Shown here: positions 42,129 through 50,324 of the stretch, one piece after another
How the letters are laid out: each line of letters starts with the position of its first letter
Position numbering within the stretch: the stretch's first letter is position 1
From: Capnocytophaga sputigena
GTDB lineage: Bacteria; Bacteroidota; Bacteroidia; Flavobacteriales; Flavobacteriaceae
Direction of reading: 5' to 3'
Length of the DNA stretch: 64,000 nucleotides
NCBI RefSeq assembly: GCF_900446695.1
Contig: NZ_UAVP01000003.1
Location: forward strand, 124,001 to 188,000
The notes under the pieces: generated by a model
Database searches by the model: none
What the model saw: the letters and a program-made list of their open reading frames with translations, nothing else
Told to the model about the DNA's origin: nothing
Made by a program: the position numbers and the translations under genes

Positions 42129-42556
42129 ACAAATTACTCCTAGAGAAAGGATATATCACCATCCCTCTTGAACTTACTCTTAATCAACATCTTATAGTGC
42201 AAGCCAAAATCAATGGTATTGAAGGACGTTTTATTTTAGACTCAGGAGCTTCTAATACGTGTGTAGGAATAGAATGGATAACCTATTTCAATTTAGAAGC
42301 TGAAGATTCAGAAATAAAAGCTGCTGGTGCAGGAGCAAGTGCTATGGAAACACAAGTCGCTATAAAAAATCACTTAGAAATAGGTTCGTTAAGTATTCGC
42401 AGGATTCCTTTAGTTTTATTTAATTTGACTCACGTAAACGAAGCATTACAACAATTTAATTTACTTCCCGTACATGGTGTTATAGGAGCTGATTTACTCC
42501 TGAAGAAGAAAGCTGTGATAGATTACTCCAAAAAGAAGTTGTATTTACTTCGTTAA
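42113..42556 (+). CDS. Retropepsin-like aspartic protease family protein
   Basis: 147 residues, a single retropepsin-type lobe that would act as a dimer. The catalytic motif is FILDSGASNTCVG (D43, S44, G45), with a hydrophobic-hydrophobic-glycine segment near the C-terminus (HGVIGADLLLKKKAVIDY) that closes the fold. There is no signal peptide, so it is cytoplasmic. Related single-lobe proteins (DUF1759/gag-asp type) are common in Bacteroidota, mostly without known substrates. The start overlaps the end of manC by 16 nt, indicating coupling. Confidence 0.85.
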   Translation: MGLTLNKLLLEKGYITIPLELTLNQHLIVQAKINGIEGRFILDSGASNTCVGIEWITYFNLEAEDSEIKAAGAGASAMETQVAIKNHLEIGSLSIRRIPLVLFNLTHVNEALQQFNLLPVHGVIGADLLLKKKAVIDYSKKKLYLLR

Positions 42557-42570
42557 AACTTATAAAAAGA

Positions 42571-42605
42571 GGCTACCAAAATTTTGTTTAGGTAGCCTTT
42601 TTTTT
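42571..42605. terminator. Bidirectional terminator between the retropepsin-like gene and tolC
   Basis: GGCTACC (42571-42577) pairs with GGTAGCC (42591-42597), with A/T runs on both flanks (plus-strand T run 42598-42605), giving an extended stem with a 13-nt loop. Confidence 0.8.
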
Positions 42606-42630
42606 CTTCTATGATTTGATATGGAATTTC

Positions 42631-43977
42631 TTACTTCATCGTCTCTAACTTCCCTTGTGATTTTAGCAGTTCAATTTCTGCCAACTTATAGTCTAACAAG
42701 GCAGTAGTATAGTTATTTTTAGCATCAGATAGTGAGCGTTCAGCTTCTAATAAATCAGTGAGAGAAGCTAATCCTTGTCGATAATTGTTTTGAGTATTGA
42801 GTAACACCTCTTCAGCGAGTTTTACGTTTTCTTTTTGTGAATCAATAGTAAGGAGGTTATTAGTGAGCTGGCTACGAGCATTTTCATAAGCCAAATCCAT
42901 TGCCAAACGAGTATCTTTGAGCGTAGCTTCAAGCGCTTGACTTTCTATCTGAGCTTGACGTATTTTGGCACGTGTACCAAAACCTGAGAAAATAGGTATG
43001 TTCAATCCTAAAGTGATAGCTGAATAATCAGAACCATATACTTTATCTTTTTTACCGTAAAAAATAGGCGTTTTAGGTCCCATACTCAAATATCCATAGG
43101 TAGCTTGCAAAGCTAATGACGGATAAAGTGCTGCGCGTTGTACCTTTACATTAATATCTAAAAGTTGTTTTTGTTTTTCAAGCACTTGCAACTCTATACG
43201 ATTATTGGTATTTCCTTTATCGAAAGCCAAATCATAATTAGCTTCAAATCCTTCTTTAGGCAATGTAATCGCTTCATTCATAGGCATACCTATCATATAT
43301 TTAAGTGCATTTTCGGAGAGTTGTAATCCGTTAAGTGCTTGCTGACGTGCCGATTTGAGATTATTTACAGCCACTGTGGTGCGATCGAGATCTATTTTTT
43401 TAGATAAACCAGATTGGTTTAATCCTTTTACTACATTAGCTGTTTTCTCGGTAAGTGCCAAATTACTTTCTATATTTTCCAATGTTTGCCGGGTTTGATA
43501 TACTTGATAGTAAGCTTTGGCTACCTTTTCTATAATATCATTTTCAGTAAGTTGTTGATTGAGTATATAGAATTCACGGGTAGTACGCGCTGCTTTTAGT
43601 CCCATAAATACCGATTGATTGAAGAGTACTTGGGTAAGTTTAGCTTCAGCATTAGCAGACCATTTTTGTCCCATTTCCATTTTTAATGGTTCATCACTTG
43701 CTGGCATACCTGGAAAAGCAAAGGTACTACCATCAATATAAGTGGCTTGTAATTTAGGATTGTATACCATACCGCCTGAAGCCGAAATATTAGGCAATGC
43801 ATTAGCACGTACTTCTTGTATCTTATAATTGGCTTTGGTTACTTCTAATCGCGCTTTCTCAGCATCTGCTTTATTTTCTAAAGCATAACGAATAGCCTCT
43901 TTTAAAGTCAACTCTTTTTGTTGTGCAAAGCTCACAAAACTGAGGCACAACAAAGCACTCGTAATGATTTTTTTCAT
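42631..43977 (-). CDS. TolC family outer-membrane efflux protein
   Basis: 448 residues with signal peptide MKKIITSALLCLSFVSFAQ and two OEP repeats with long helices (ELTLKEAIRYALENKADAEKARLEVTKANYKI; LNTQNNYRQGLASLTDLLEAERSLSDAKNNY). It should form the trimeric outer-membrane channel of a tripartite efflux pump. In related genomes a membrane-fusion protein and a pump gene follow, but here the gene ends the operon with a terminator. It is preceded by a TetR regulator (39 nt upstream), whose promoter carries a likely operator. Confidence 0.93.
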   Translation of the reverse strand: MKKIITSALLCLSFVSFAQQKELTLKEAIRYALENKADAEKARLEVTKANYKIQEVRANALPNISASGGMVYNPKLQATYIDGSTFAFPGMPASDEPLKMEMGQKWSANAEAKLTQVLFNQSVFMGLKAARTTREFYILNQQLTENDIIEKVAKAYYQVYQTRQTLENIESNLALTEKTANVVKGLNQSGLSKKIDLDRTTVAVNNLKSARQQALNGLQLSENALKYMIGMPMNEAITLPKEGFEANYDLAFDKGNTNNRIELQVLEKQKQLLDINVKVQRAALYPSLALQATYGYLSMGPKTPIFYGKKDKVYGSDYSAITLGLNIPIFSGFGTRAKIRQAQIESQALEATLKDTRLAMDLAYENARSQLTNNLLTIDSQKENVKLAEEVLLNTQNNYRQGLASLTDLLEAERSLSDAKNNYTTALLDYKLAEIELLKSQGKLETMK

Positions 43978-44016
43978 TGATATTTGTTTTTAGTCATTAG
44001 TTGTTAGCAACTGAAA

Positions 44017-44634
44017 TTAGTTTATTTTTTGTTTTCTTTCTTGTTCTAATACTCGCTCTAATTCTTTAAGTCCTTTTTCATTGACAAGTATCCTGAAAAA
44101 GTACTCTAAAATGGTATAGATAGTTTCCCAGAAGGGAAATTCTCTTTCAGGGAAAGTATGTGTTATGGAACGGAGACGTTGTACACTAGTATAGAAAACT
44201 TTATAGAAGTTCACATTGATATCTTTTCTAAAAAGACCTTCTTGCCAACCCTTTTCTAAGAGTTTATCTATAAAAAGTGCATCAGTTTTAGCAAACTCGC
44301 CTTCCATACGTTCGTATGTTTTAGGATAGTATTTTTGTAGCTCCCAAATAGGGCGGTCGCTATTGATGTTAAAAACTTCCTGAACCTTTTTTTGGTTGCG
44401 GTATACATTTTCTATCACAGAACCTTCTCCTTGTACAAAAGTATCTGCATTTTTACAACTGATCTCTAAAGCGTAATCTAATGTAGCTTCTACCAAGTCG
44501 TTTTTAGAGGGAAAATACTCATAAAGTGTCTTTTTAGACATCCCCATTTTGTTAGCCAAATCATCCATAGTAAAGGTTTTAAACCCGTACTGCATAAAGT
44601 CATTTAAAGCGCGCTTTACAATATCCTCTTTCAT
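44017..44634 (-). CDS. TetR/AcrR family transcriptional regulator
   Basis: 205 residues. The N-terminal helix-turn-helix is typical (KRALNDFMQYGFKTFTMDDLANKMGMSKKTLYEYFPSKNDLVEATLDYA, HTH at about 24-45). The ligand domain is variable and gives no clue to the ligand. It precedes tolC and surely controls it. An inverted repeat at its own promoter (44703-44726) occurs with one mismatch at the pldA promoter (45745-45770), so self-repression and joint control of pldA are expected. It ends in a charged tail (LERVLEQERKQKIN). Confidence 0.93.
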   Translation of the reverse strand: MKEDIVKRALNDFMQYGFKTFTMDDLANKMGMSKKTLYEYFPSKNDLVEATLDYALEISCKNADTFVQGEGSVIENVYRNQKKVQEVFNINSDRPIWELQKYYPKTYERMEGEFAKTDALFIDKLLEKGWQEGLFRKDINVNFYKVFYTSVQRLRSITHTFPEREFPFWETIYTILEYFFRILVNEKGLKELERVLEQERKQKIN

Positions 44635-44686
44635 ACTATATTAATTTGTTGATTTACTGATTTATTAATCATCTTGTTTTCGGGGG

Positions 44687-44717
44687 CAAAGATACAATGA
44701 AAAAACTTAATAAACAA
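44687..44717 (-). promoter_or_regulatory. Promoter of the tetR-tolC operon
   Basis: On the minus strand TTG (44717-44715), 20 bp spacer, TATCTTTG (44694-44687), 52 nt before the tetR ATG. Confidence 0.78.
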
Positions 44718-44726
44718 AAAAAGTTT
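44701..44726. promoter_or_regulatory. Putative TetR operator at the tetR-tolC promoter
   Basis: AAACTT (44703-44708) and AAGTTT (44721-44726) form an inverted repeat with a 12-nt spacer, overlapping the -33 element. The 26 nt 44701-44726 equal 45744-45769 at pldA except for one base, with the same 6-nt distance to the -7 box. Confidence 0.7.
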
Positions 44727-44774
44727 CCTTTATTTTAGATAAGAAGTAAGAGGTAAAGGGTAAGATTGTTTTAC

Positions 44775-45704
44775 TTAAAGGCTTAAGAAGGTAAATCCTA
44801 CGCCTACAACTGTTTGTTTATAATTATAATCGATAAGGGAATCGCCATAACCGTGGGATGCCTGCAAGAGAATACGAAGATCGCGACTGAGCGGGTATAT
44901 CCAGTTCAGCTCTACGTGTCCACGATTATTATTAAAATTTAAATTATTCCTCACTCTCAAATTAAAAACATTTTTACGGAAGGGGTAAGCAATGCTCAAT
45001 TCACAACGTCCTATATAATTCTCAATATCGGGATTGTCATCTTCTCTTGCCTTTTCTGAGAAACGCCACCAGAAACGGCTATTAACCATTAAATCATTCC
45101 ATAGGAAAATACCTGATAAAATAATCCTGTTCCAACTGCGGGAATGTGCCGCTTCTTTACCATTTGACTGGTGATTTACGGATAAGCCTATCATTTTCAT
45201 TTTTAGGTTCCCTGCTGAGAAGTTGAGTGGATAGGTAAAGATGAGTTCGGGTTCATAATTCAATTCTCTAAATGGACGTGAGAGTTCGCCATTATACATC
45301 TGCCAATAGGATTGTTGAGTAAAAGCAACCCAGACATCGCCTTTACCAAAAGCGTCTTGCATAATTTTAGCTTTTAGGCTTACTTGAAATTTTGTTTCTA
45401 TGTGTTGATAATCTCTCCATTCAGGTATTGGACGATTAGGGTTAAGACTTACAGGTTGTTCTGTGGGTTTATCAGTAAAACGGAAAGGCATTACATACAT
45501 AGGGAGGTATTCTACGAGTTTAAAAGTACCGCGTTGGTCTTCGCGGTCGAGTTCCCACATTTTTGACAAAGTGCGTTCTAATTGCGCTTTTCTATAAGCT
45601 TTCTGATCTACTTTAGGGAGTTCCTGTAGAGAATCTTTTATTGTATCTTGGGAAAAAATAAAAGGTGATGCTGCTAAAAATAGTATAAATAAGGAGTGTT
45701 TCAT
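44775..45704 (-). CDS. pldA: Outer membrane phospholipase A
   Basis: Calcium-dependent phospholipase of the outer membrane (OMPLA) that hydrolyses phospholipids reaching the outer leaflet. 309 residues; signal peptide MKHSLFILFLAASPFIFS. The catalytic motif VNHQSNGKEAAHSRSWNR contains H178 and S180, equivalent to the catalytic pair of E. coli PldA, and the rest shows 12-stranded-barrel periodicity (NFSAGNLKMKMIGLSV, KNVFNLRVRNNLNFNN), ending in VVGVGFTFLSL. It is a single gene. Its promoter carries the same putative operator as tetR-tolC, suggesting membrane-stress control with the efflux channel. Confidence 0.93.
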   Translation of the reverse strand: MKHSLFILFLAASPFIFSQDTIKDSLQELPKVDQKAYRKAQLERTLSKMWELDREDQRGTFKLVEYLPMYVMPFRFTDKPTEQPVSLNPNRPIPEWRDYQHIETKFQVSLKAKIMQDAFGKGDVWVAFTQQSYWQMYNGELSRPFRELNYEPELIFTYPLNFSAGNLKMKMIGLSVNHQSNGKEAAHSRSWNRIILSGIFLWNDLMVNSRFWWRFSEKAREDDNPDIENYIGRCELSIAYPFRKNVFNLRVRNNLNFNNNRGHVELNWIYPLSRDLRILLQASHGYGDSLIDYNYKQTVVGVGFTFLSL

Positions 45705-45729
45705 TATTCTGTTCTTTGTTTTGCGGGTG

Positions 45730-45760
45730 CAAAGGTACTGACAAAAAACTTTATAAACAA
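45730..45760 (-). promoter_or_regulatory. Promoter of pldA
   Basis: On the minus strand TTG (45760-45758), 20 bp spacer, TACCTTTG (45737-45730), 25 nt before the ATG. Confidence 0.78.
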
Positions 45761-45770
45761 AAAAAGTTTT
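45744..45770. promoter_or_regulatory. Putative TetR operator at the pldA promoter
   Basis: AAAACTT (45745-45751) and AAGTTTT (45764-45770) form an inverted repeat with a 12-nt spacer over the -33 element. It repeats the tetR promoter element with a single mismatch and identical placement. Confidence 0.68.
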
Positions 45771-45804
45771 CTAAAATAAAAAGGGAGACTTGCTCTTTAA
45801 AACA

Positions 45805-45836
45805 AAATAACGCAGAGCGGAAACTCTGCGTTATTT
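45805..45836 (-). terminator. Terminator of the tRNA-Ser/Pro/Arg cluster
   Basis: A perfect 13-bp stem (45805-45817 with 45824-45836) and a 6-nt loop, 38 nt after the last tRNA, with a moderate T run on the minus strand. Confidence 0.8.
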
Positions 45837-45874
45837 CGAACATAAATTTTAATACAAAATGAAACAAATTCTCG

Positions 45875-45948
45875 TGATCACGACAGGATTCGAACCTGTG
45901 ACCGTCTGCTTAGAAGGCAGATGCTCTATCCAGCTGAGCTACGTGACC
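45875..45948 (-). tRNA. tRNA-Arg (TCT anticodon)
   Basis: A 74-nt cloverleaf on the minus strand: acceptor GGTCACG (45948-45942) with CGTGATC (45882-45876), discriminator A at 45875, anticodon arm CTGCCTTCTAAGCAG with TCT, and T arm ACAGG/CCTGT with TTCGAAT. CCA is not encoded. It is the last tRNA of a three-tRNA cluster. Confidence 0.95.
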
Positions 45949-46012
45949 CTATATTTCAAAAAAAATATTTCAAAAATGTCACTAAAAGGAACATTAATGA
46001 AATATTTTATTG

Positions 46013-46087
46013 TCGGGGCGGCAGGATTCGAACCTGCGACCTCCTGGTCCCAAACCAGGCGCGATGACCGGACTACGCTACGCCCCG
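46013..46087 (-). tRNA. tRNA-Pro (TGG anticodon)
   Basis: A 75-nt cloverleaf on the minus strand: acceptor CGGGGCG (46087-46081) with CGCCCCG (46020-46014), discriminator A at 46013, anticodon arm CCTGGTTTGGGACCAGG with TGG, and T arm GCAGG/CCTGC. Its start with C is usual for tRNA-Pro. Middle gene of the cluster. Confidence 0.95.
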
Positions 46088-46117
46088 ATAAACTTATCTA
46101 ATGAGTACATTTAGATG

Positions 46118-46201
46118 CGGAGAGACTGGGACTCGAACCCAGGCGACGGTTACCCGCCGACAGATTAGCAATCTGCTCCGTTACCACTCCGGCACCTCTC
46201 C
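46118..46201 (-). tRNA. tRNA-Ser (GCT anticodon)
   Basis: An 84-nt class II cloverleaf on the minus strand: acceptor GGAGAGG (46201-46195) with TCTCTCC (46125-46119), discriminator G at 46118, anticodon arm CAGATTGCTAATCTG with GCT, long variable arm (GGCGGGTAACCGTC) and T arm CTGGG/CCCAG. First gene of the cluster. Confidence 0.95.
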
Positions 46202-46240
46202 GTTTATGTATATGAACTTATTATTTCTGTTTTGCGGTTG

Positions 46241-46248
46241 CAAAGGTA
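46241..46248 (-). promoter_or_regulatory. -7 box of the tRNA-Ser/Pro/Arg cluster
   Basis: TACCTTTG on the minus strand, 40 nt before tRNA-Ser(GCT), matching the placement in front of tRNA-Ser(TGA). Confidence 0.65.
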
Positions 46249-46376
46249 TAACGATTTTTCATTTCTTGCAAGTTTTTCGCAAACTTTTTTTAATATTTTT
46301 TATAAAATATTTAGTAAACAGTTATTTATCAAATACATAGTATTTATATATTTTTATTTTAGAAAGAATATATCAC

Positions 46377-47078
46377 TTATTTTTCTATACCTTTTCTCTT
46401 CCAAAATTGTACTTCGTCATTTATTTTATATTGAATGTAGAAGATACCAAACAGCAAGGTGAAATACCAATTTCTAAATTGTATAATTTTACTCTTCTTT
46501 TCAATCTGTTCTTGTAAAAAAAATAGTATTACTATTGTCCAAATAATCAGTGAGAAAATACTAATAATATACAATATATTTAGATTTCCAATTTGGGAAT
46601 TATTCCAATCGGTAATACCTATAAAGTTAAAGCGCAGGTGGTATAGATATAAATATACCAATACTATCCAGAAGTATTTGGTGTTGATATTGTATTGTTT
46701 GTATTTTTTCATTATCCAAATAGGTACATAAGCACCTAATGAGAATACGCTTACCAGCAACAATACCCATATATTCATATCGTAACGTGGTGCTTTATCT
46801 GTTTCTAAAAAATAAGCTACCAACCCATAGAAAAAATAAATACCTGAAGCATATCCAAAAAAGTAAAAAAACTCTAAACCTTTTAGGTTTAATGGATATA
46901 TATTTACTACTAAGCTTATTATGGATAAAAAAATATTAACAGCAAATAGTTGATAACTCATTCGTTTCCAATCGCTTCTATTTTTAATTAGATAGTAGAT
47001 TAAAAATGCATATAGAAAAGTTCGATAGCTAAAAAATAGCTTTAGAAAGACTTCTTTATAATCAATGTATTCTAACAT
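46377..47078 (-). CDS. Unknown polytopic membrane protein, 233 residues
   Basis: I do not recognise it. From the ATG at 47078 (MLEYIDYKEVFLKLFFSYRTF) it has about six hydrophobic segments and many aromatic residues (FLYAFLIYYLI, YFFYGLVAYFLE, LLLVSVFSLGAYVPIWIMKKYKQYN, IIWTIVILFFLQE). The SLGAYVPIWIMKKYK segment recalls DUF4234-type membrane proteins, at low confidence. I prefer this start over the ATG 33 nt upstream because that one falls inside the lpdA terminator hairpin. It is a single gene between the tRNA cluster and lpdA. Confidence 0.7.
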   Translation of the reverse strand: MLEYIDYKEVFLKLFFSYRTFLYAFLIYYLIKNRSDWKRMSYQLFAVNIFLSIISLVVNIYPLNLKGLEFFYFFGYASGIYFFYGLVAYFLETDKAPRYDMNIWVLLLVSVFSLGAYVPIWIMKKYKQYNINTKYFWIVLVYLYLYHLRFNFIGITDWNNSQIGNLNILYIISIFSLIIWTIVILFFLQEQIEKKSKIIQFRNWYFTLLFGIFYIQYKINDEVQFWKRKGIEK

Positions 47079-47096
47079 AATAAAGTTTTTTTTTAA

Positions 47097-47131
47097 AAAA
47101 ACTCCAAGCAATTGTGTTACTTGGAGTTTTT
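47097..47131 (-). terminator. Terminator of lpdA
   Basis: A perfect 12-bp stem (47097-47108 with 47120-47131), 11-nt loop and a minus-strand T run, 29 nt after the lpdA stop. Confidence 0.85.
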
Positions 47132-47160
47132 AGATATTTGTTTAAATTTGTAAGTACTGA

Positions 47161-48558
47161 TTAAATATCAATAGCTTCACCATAAGCAGCGGCTACAGCT
47201 TCTTTTACGCCTTCGCTCATAGTAGGGTGAGGGTGCACAGCTTTGATAATTTCGTGACCTGTAGTTTCTAACTTGCGGGCTACTACGGCTTCAGCAATCA
47301 TATCGGTAACACCAGCTCCAATCATATGGCAGCCTAACCATTCACCATATTTAGCATCGAAGATTACTTTGATGAAACCTTCGGTAGTTCCTGCGGCATT
47401 AGCTTTACCAGAGGCTGTGAATGGGAATTTACCTACTTTTATTTCATAGCCTTTTTCTTTAGCTTGTTTTTCAGTAAGACCTACTGAAGCTATTTCAGGA
47501 GTACAATAAGTACAACCAGGTATGTTGCCATAGTTAAGAGGTTCTACGTGCATACCTTTGATTTTTTCTACACAGATGATACCTTCAGCAGAAGCTACGT
47601 GTGCTAAGGCTTGTCCTGGTACTACGTCACCAATAGCATAATAACCAGGAACGTTAGTTTGATAGAATTCATTTACTTGAATTTTATCACGTTCAGTTTT
47701 GATACCAACTGCTTCTAAACCAATATTTTCTATATTCGTTTTGATACCTACAGCAGAGAGCAAAATATCAGCTTCGAGCACTTCTTCTCCTTTAGCAGTT
47801 TTCACGAATGCTTTTACACCTTTACCTGAAGTATCAACTTTGGTTACTTCTGCAGAAGTCATAATATTGATACCTGATTTTTTGAGGCTCTTTTCAAGTT
47901 GTTTTGAAATATCCTCATCTTCTACAGGAACTATATTAGGCATAAACTCTACAATAGTTACTTCGGTACCCATAGCATTGTAGAAGTAAGCGAACTCAAT
48001 ACCAATAGCACCACTACCTACTACAATCATTTTTTTAGGTTGCTCTGGAAGAGTAAGTGCTTGACGATAACCAATGATTTTTTTACCGTCTTGGGGAAGA
48101 GCAGGTAACTCACGTGAACGAGCTCCAGTAGCGATAATGATATGGTCGGCACTGTATTCAGTTACTTTACCATCTTTATCTTTTACATCTACTTTTTTAC
48201 CTGGTTTAAGTGTACCATAGCCCATAATAACATCTATTTTGTTCTTTTTCATTAAGAACTGTACACCTTTGCTCATTGTAGATGCTACATCGCGGCTACG
48301 TTTGATTACTGCAGAAAAGTCTTTATCGAAAGACCCTTTTTTTACTGTAATACCATAATTTTCAGCGTGTTTTAAGTATTCAAATACTTGTGCTGATTTT
48401 AGCAAAGCTTTAGTAGGGATACAACCCCAGTTAAGGCAGATACCACCAAGATTTTCTTTTTCGATAACAGCGGTTTTAAAACCTAACTGAGAAGCGCGAA
48501 TAGCAGTAACATAACCACCAGGACCACTTCCTAATACAATAACGTCGTATTTACTCAT
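47161..48558 (-). CDS. lpdA: Dihydrolipoyl dehydrogenase
   Basis: FAD enzyme (E3) that reoxidises dihydrolipoamide in 2-oxoacid dehydrogenase complexes and the glycine cleavage system. 465 residues, standard. FAD site VIVLGSGPGGYVTAIRA; redox disulfide C41-C46 in GGICLNWGCIPTKA; NAD site VVGSGAIGIEFAYFY; and the C-terminal catalytic HPHPTMSEGVKEA. No E1 or E2 gene is adjacent, so it probably serves several complexes. It is monocistronic with its own terminator; a TAACTTTG box (48601-48594) lies 36 nt upstream. Confidence 0.96.
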   Translation of the reverse strand: MSKYDVIVLGSGPGGYVTAIRASQLGFKTAVIEKENLGGICLNWGCIPTKALLKSAQVFEYLKHAENYGITVKKGSFDKDFSAVIKRSRDVASTMSKGVQFLMKKNKIDVIMGYGTLKPGKKVDVKDKDGKVTEYSADHIIIATGARSRELPALPQDGKKIIGYRQALTLPEQPKKMIVVGSGAIGIEFAYFYNAMGTEVTIVEFMPNIVPVEDEDISKQLEKSLKKSGINIMTSAEVTKVDTSGKGVKAFVKTAKGEEVLEADILLSAVGIKTNIENIGLEAVGIKTERDKIQVNEFYQTNVPGYYAIGDVVPGQALAHVASAEGIICVEKIKGMHVEPLNYGNIPGCTYCTPEIASVGLTEKQAKEKGYEIKVGKFPFTASGKANAAGTTEGFIKVIFDAKYGEWLGCHMIGAGVTDMIAEAVVARKLETTGHEIIKAVHPHPTMSEGVKEAVAAAYGEAIDI

Positions 48559-48593
48559 TTCTTTTAAAATTTATCAATTTTGATATTAGGCTA

Positions 48594-48601
48594 CAAAGTT
48601 A
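48594..48601 (-). promoter_or_regulatory. Putative -7 box of lpdA
   Basis: TAACTTTG on the minus strand, 36 nt before the lpdA ATG, without a clear TTG partner. Confidence 0.45.
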
Positions 48602-48657
48602 CAAATATTTTTTTGAATAGCCACCTATTATTTTCTTTTTTTTGATATTTTTCATTA

Positions 48658-50322
48658 TTATTTATCCTTTAAATCTCTGAAAAATAGCTCATTGAGTTTA
48701 TTCCCTAAGAAGCGAATTTTAGCATCACCTCCTAATTCAGCAAGCCAATACCCCTCACTATTTTTCAACAAATAGTAATTGGTATAAGGATCATCGTGAC
48801 TACAAGATGGACGATACCCTGTGTAAATAGCCAATATTTCTACATTTTGATTCTTGATAAGTTTTCTCCTACCAAAATACAGATAGTTTTTATCTGCTAG
48901 AAGATTATTACCAATACTTTTTAGGGTAGAGATATCGTCATAACCTTTGAAAATAATAAGTTTTTCTTTATCGTCCCAAATATCATAATAGTAAACATTA
49001 TTTTTATCTTTATAGAAGATACTGGTTAGCTTCTCAAAAGTAGCAGTATCTACATTCTGAGGGGTTGTTCCTATGTATATAGTATTATTTGCCTTATACA
49101 AATCCTCATAAAATAGTTTTTCTTCTTTAATTCGTCTATTACGCAATGTATTAATAATAACTGTATTCCCCTCTTTTACTTGTTGCACTTGTTCCTGAGT
49201 AAGATTTTTAACAAGCAAATCTTCAAAAGGAAAAAACAACTGATTCTCATAAAGGATTACATCATTTTCATTGATATAGAAAAGATTTTCTCCATACACA
49301 GGTTGTTTTGTACAATCAATAGGATATTTCCGAAGTCCATCATATATACCATTTTTGTCATACACATAAAATTGATTATTAGGAAATCCGCCAAAAGTAA
49401 CTGGGTCATATTCTTGTATAGGCAAATTCCCTCTATAAACAATTTGCTCATCAGTAATATAACGATTAAAAACTTTTACTTTATTAAAATTTTCTTTTGG
49501 AATAGGGAGTCTAAAGTCTTTAGTATTGATAGGATTCTCATAGTAGATATAGTTTTTATCTATTAAGTAGCAATCACTTAAAGCCTTGAGGGTAGGAATA
49601 TCAAGATAGTTAGGGAGTTCTTCAAAAGTTTTTTTATCATTACCACAATATCGCAATACATGTTTAGAAGTTTTTAAAATTAATGTTGTGAGTTGTTGTA
49701 CTTTTTCTCCCCTGTATATCAGAGGCTTCCCCCTGAAATAAGTAGTATTTTTATCCGACAAAAGGTCGTAATAATATATACCTCGAATACTATTAGGGTC
49801 TGCTTCTTTTATTTTTTTGTCATAATAGTAGAGATGTTGTTTATCTTTATAATAATGATATGTTACTTGTTGAAAAGTAGCTGGATCAGAAACTTTAATT
49901 TCTTTGTTAGCAAAGAAAACTTTATGGTTTGTACGCCAAAAGTAGCCCTCATTATTATAAGTATATATTTTTTTAGGGAATTTTTCTTTCTGGCGACTCA
50001 AAATCTTAACCCCAAAAGTATCAGAAGTAACAAGTTTGTCTTCATAATAAACACCCTTTTTATCTATAGCCAATATATTTTCTCCCTTAACCTTAAAACT
50101 TGCTATATCGGGGATAAAAATCCTTCTACTATCACAAGTTTGGTATATTACATAATTCTTATTGATTATATATCCCTCAAAATACTTACAAGAAGTTCTC
50201 CATTTTTTTTCTATCACTAAATGTTTATCTGCATACGCATCAAACACATAGAGTGTATCTTGTTGTGCTAAAAGGTTTTTCTGAAAGCAAAGAAACAATG
50301 ACAGTAAAATAAGCTGTTTCAT
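48658..50322 (-). CDS. DKNYY-repeat family protein, exported
   Basis: 554 residues with signal peptide MKQLILLSLFLCFQKNLLAQ. The mature protein is built of repeated units around the DKNYxYY motif (IDKNYIYYENPI, KDKNNVYYYDIW, ADKNYLYFGRRKL, SDKNTTYFRGKPL), about ten or more copies, as in the DKNYY family. Each unit likely forms beta-strand pairs; the function is unknown. The family is common next to immunity genes. It is the last gene of a minus-strand operon with an AI-2E transporter (2 nt upstream) and two small unknown genes. Confidence 0.85.
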   Translation of the reverse strand: MKQLILLSLFLCFQKNLLAQQDTLYVFDAYADKHLVIEKKWRTSCKYFEGYIINKNYVIYQTCDSRRIFIPDIASFKVKGENILAIDKKGVYYEDKLVTSDTFGVKILSRQKEKFPKKIYTYNNEGYFWRTNHKVFFANKEIKVSDPATFQQVTYHYYKDKQHLYYYDKKIKEADPNSIRGIYYYDLLSDKNTTYFRGKPLIYRGEKVQQLTTLILKTSKHVLRYCGNDKKTFEELPNYLDIPTLKALSDCYLIDKNYIYYENPINTKDFRLPIPKENFNKVKVFNRYITDEQIVYRGNLPIQEYDPVTFGGFPNNQFYVYDKNGIYDGLRKYPIDCTKQPVYGENLFYINENDVILYENQLFFPFEDLLVKNLTQEQVQQVKEGNTVIINTLRNRRIKEEKLFYEDLYKANNTIYIGTTPQNVDTATFEKLTSIFYKDKNNVYYYDIWDDKEKLIIFKGYDDISTLKSIGNNLLADKNYLYFGRRKLIKNQNVEILAIYTGYRPSCSHDDPYTNYYLLKNSEGYWLAELGGDAKIRFLGNKLNELFFRDLKDK

Positions 50323-50324
50323 AA

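Noticed and set aside
44741-44770. A terminator between pldA and tetR resembling the one at 39774.
   Set aside because: The sequence AAGTAAGAGGTAAAGGGTAAG is similar to the left arm at 39774, but no matching right arm forms a stable stem.
46377-47111. A longer start (ATG at 47111) for the membrane protein.
   Set aside because: It would put the first codons inside the lpdA terminator hairpin; the ATG at 47078 begins a typical N-terminus.
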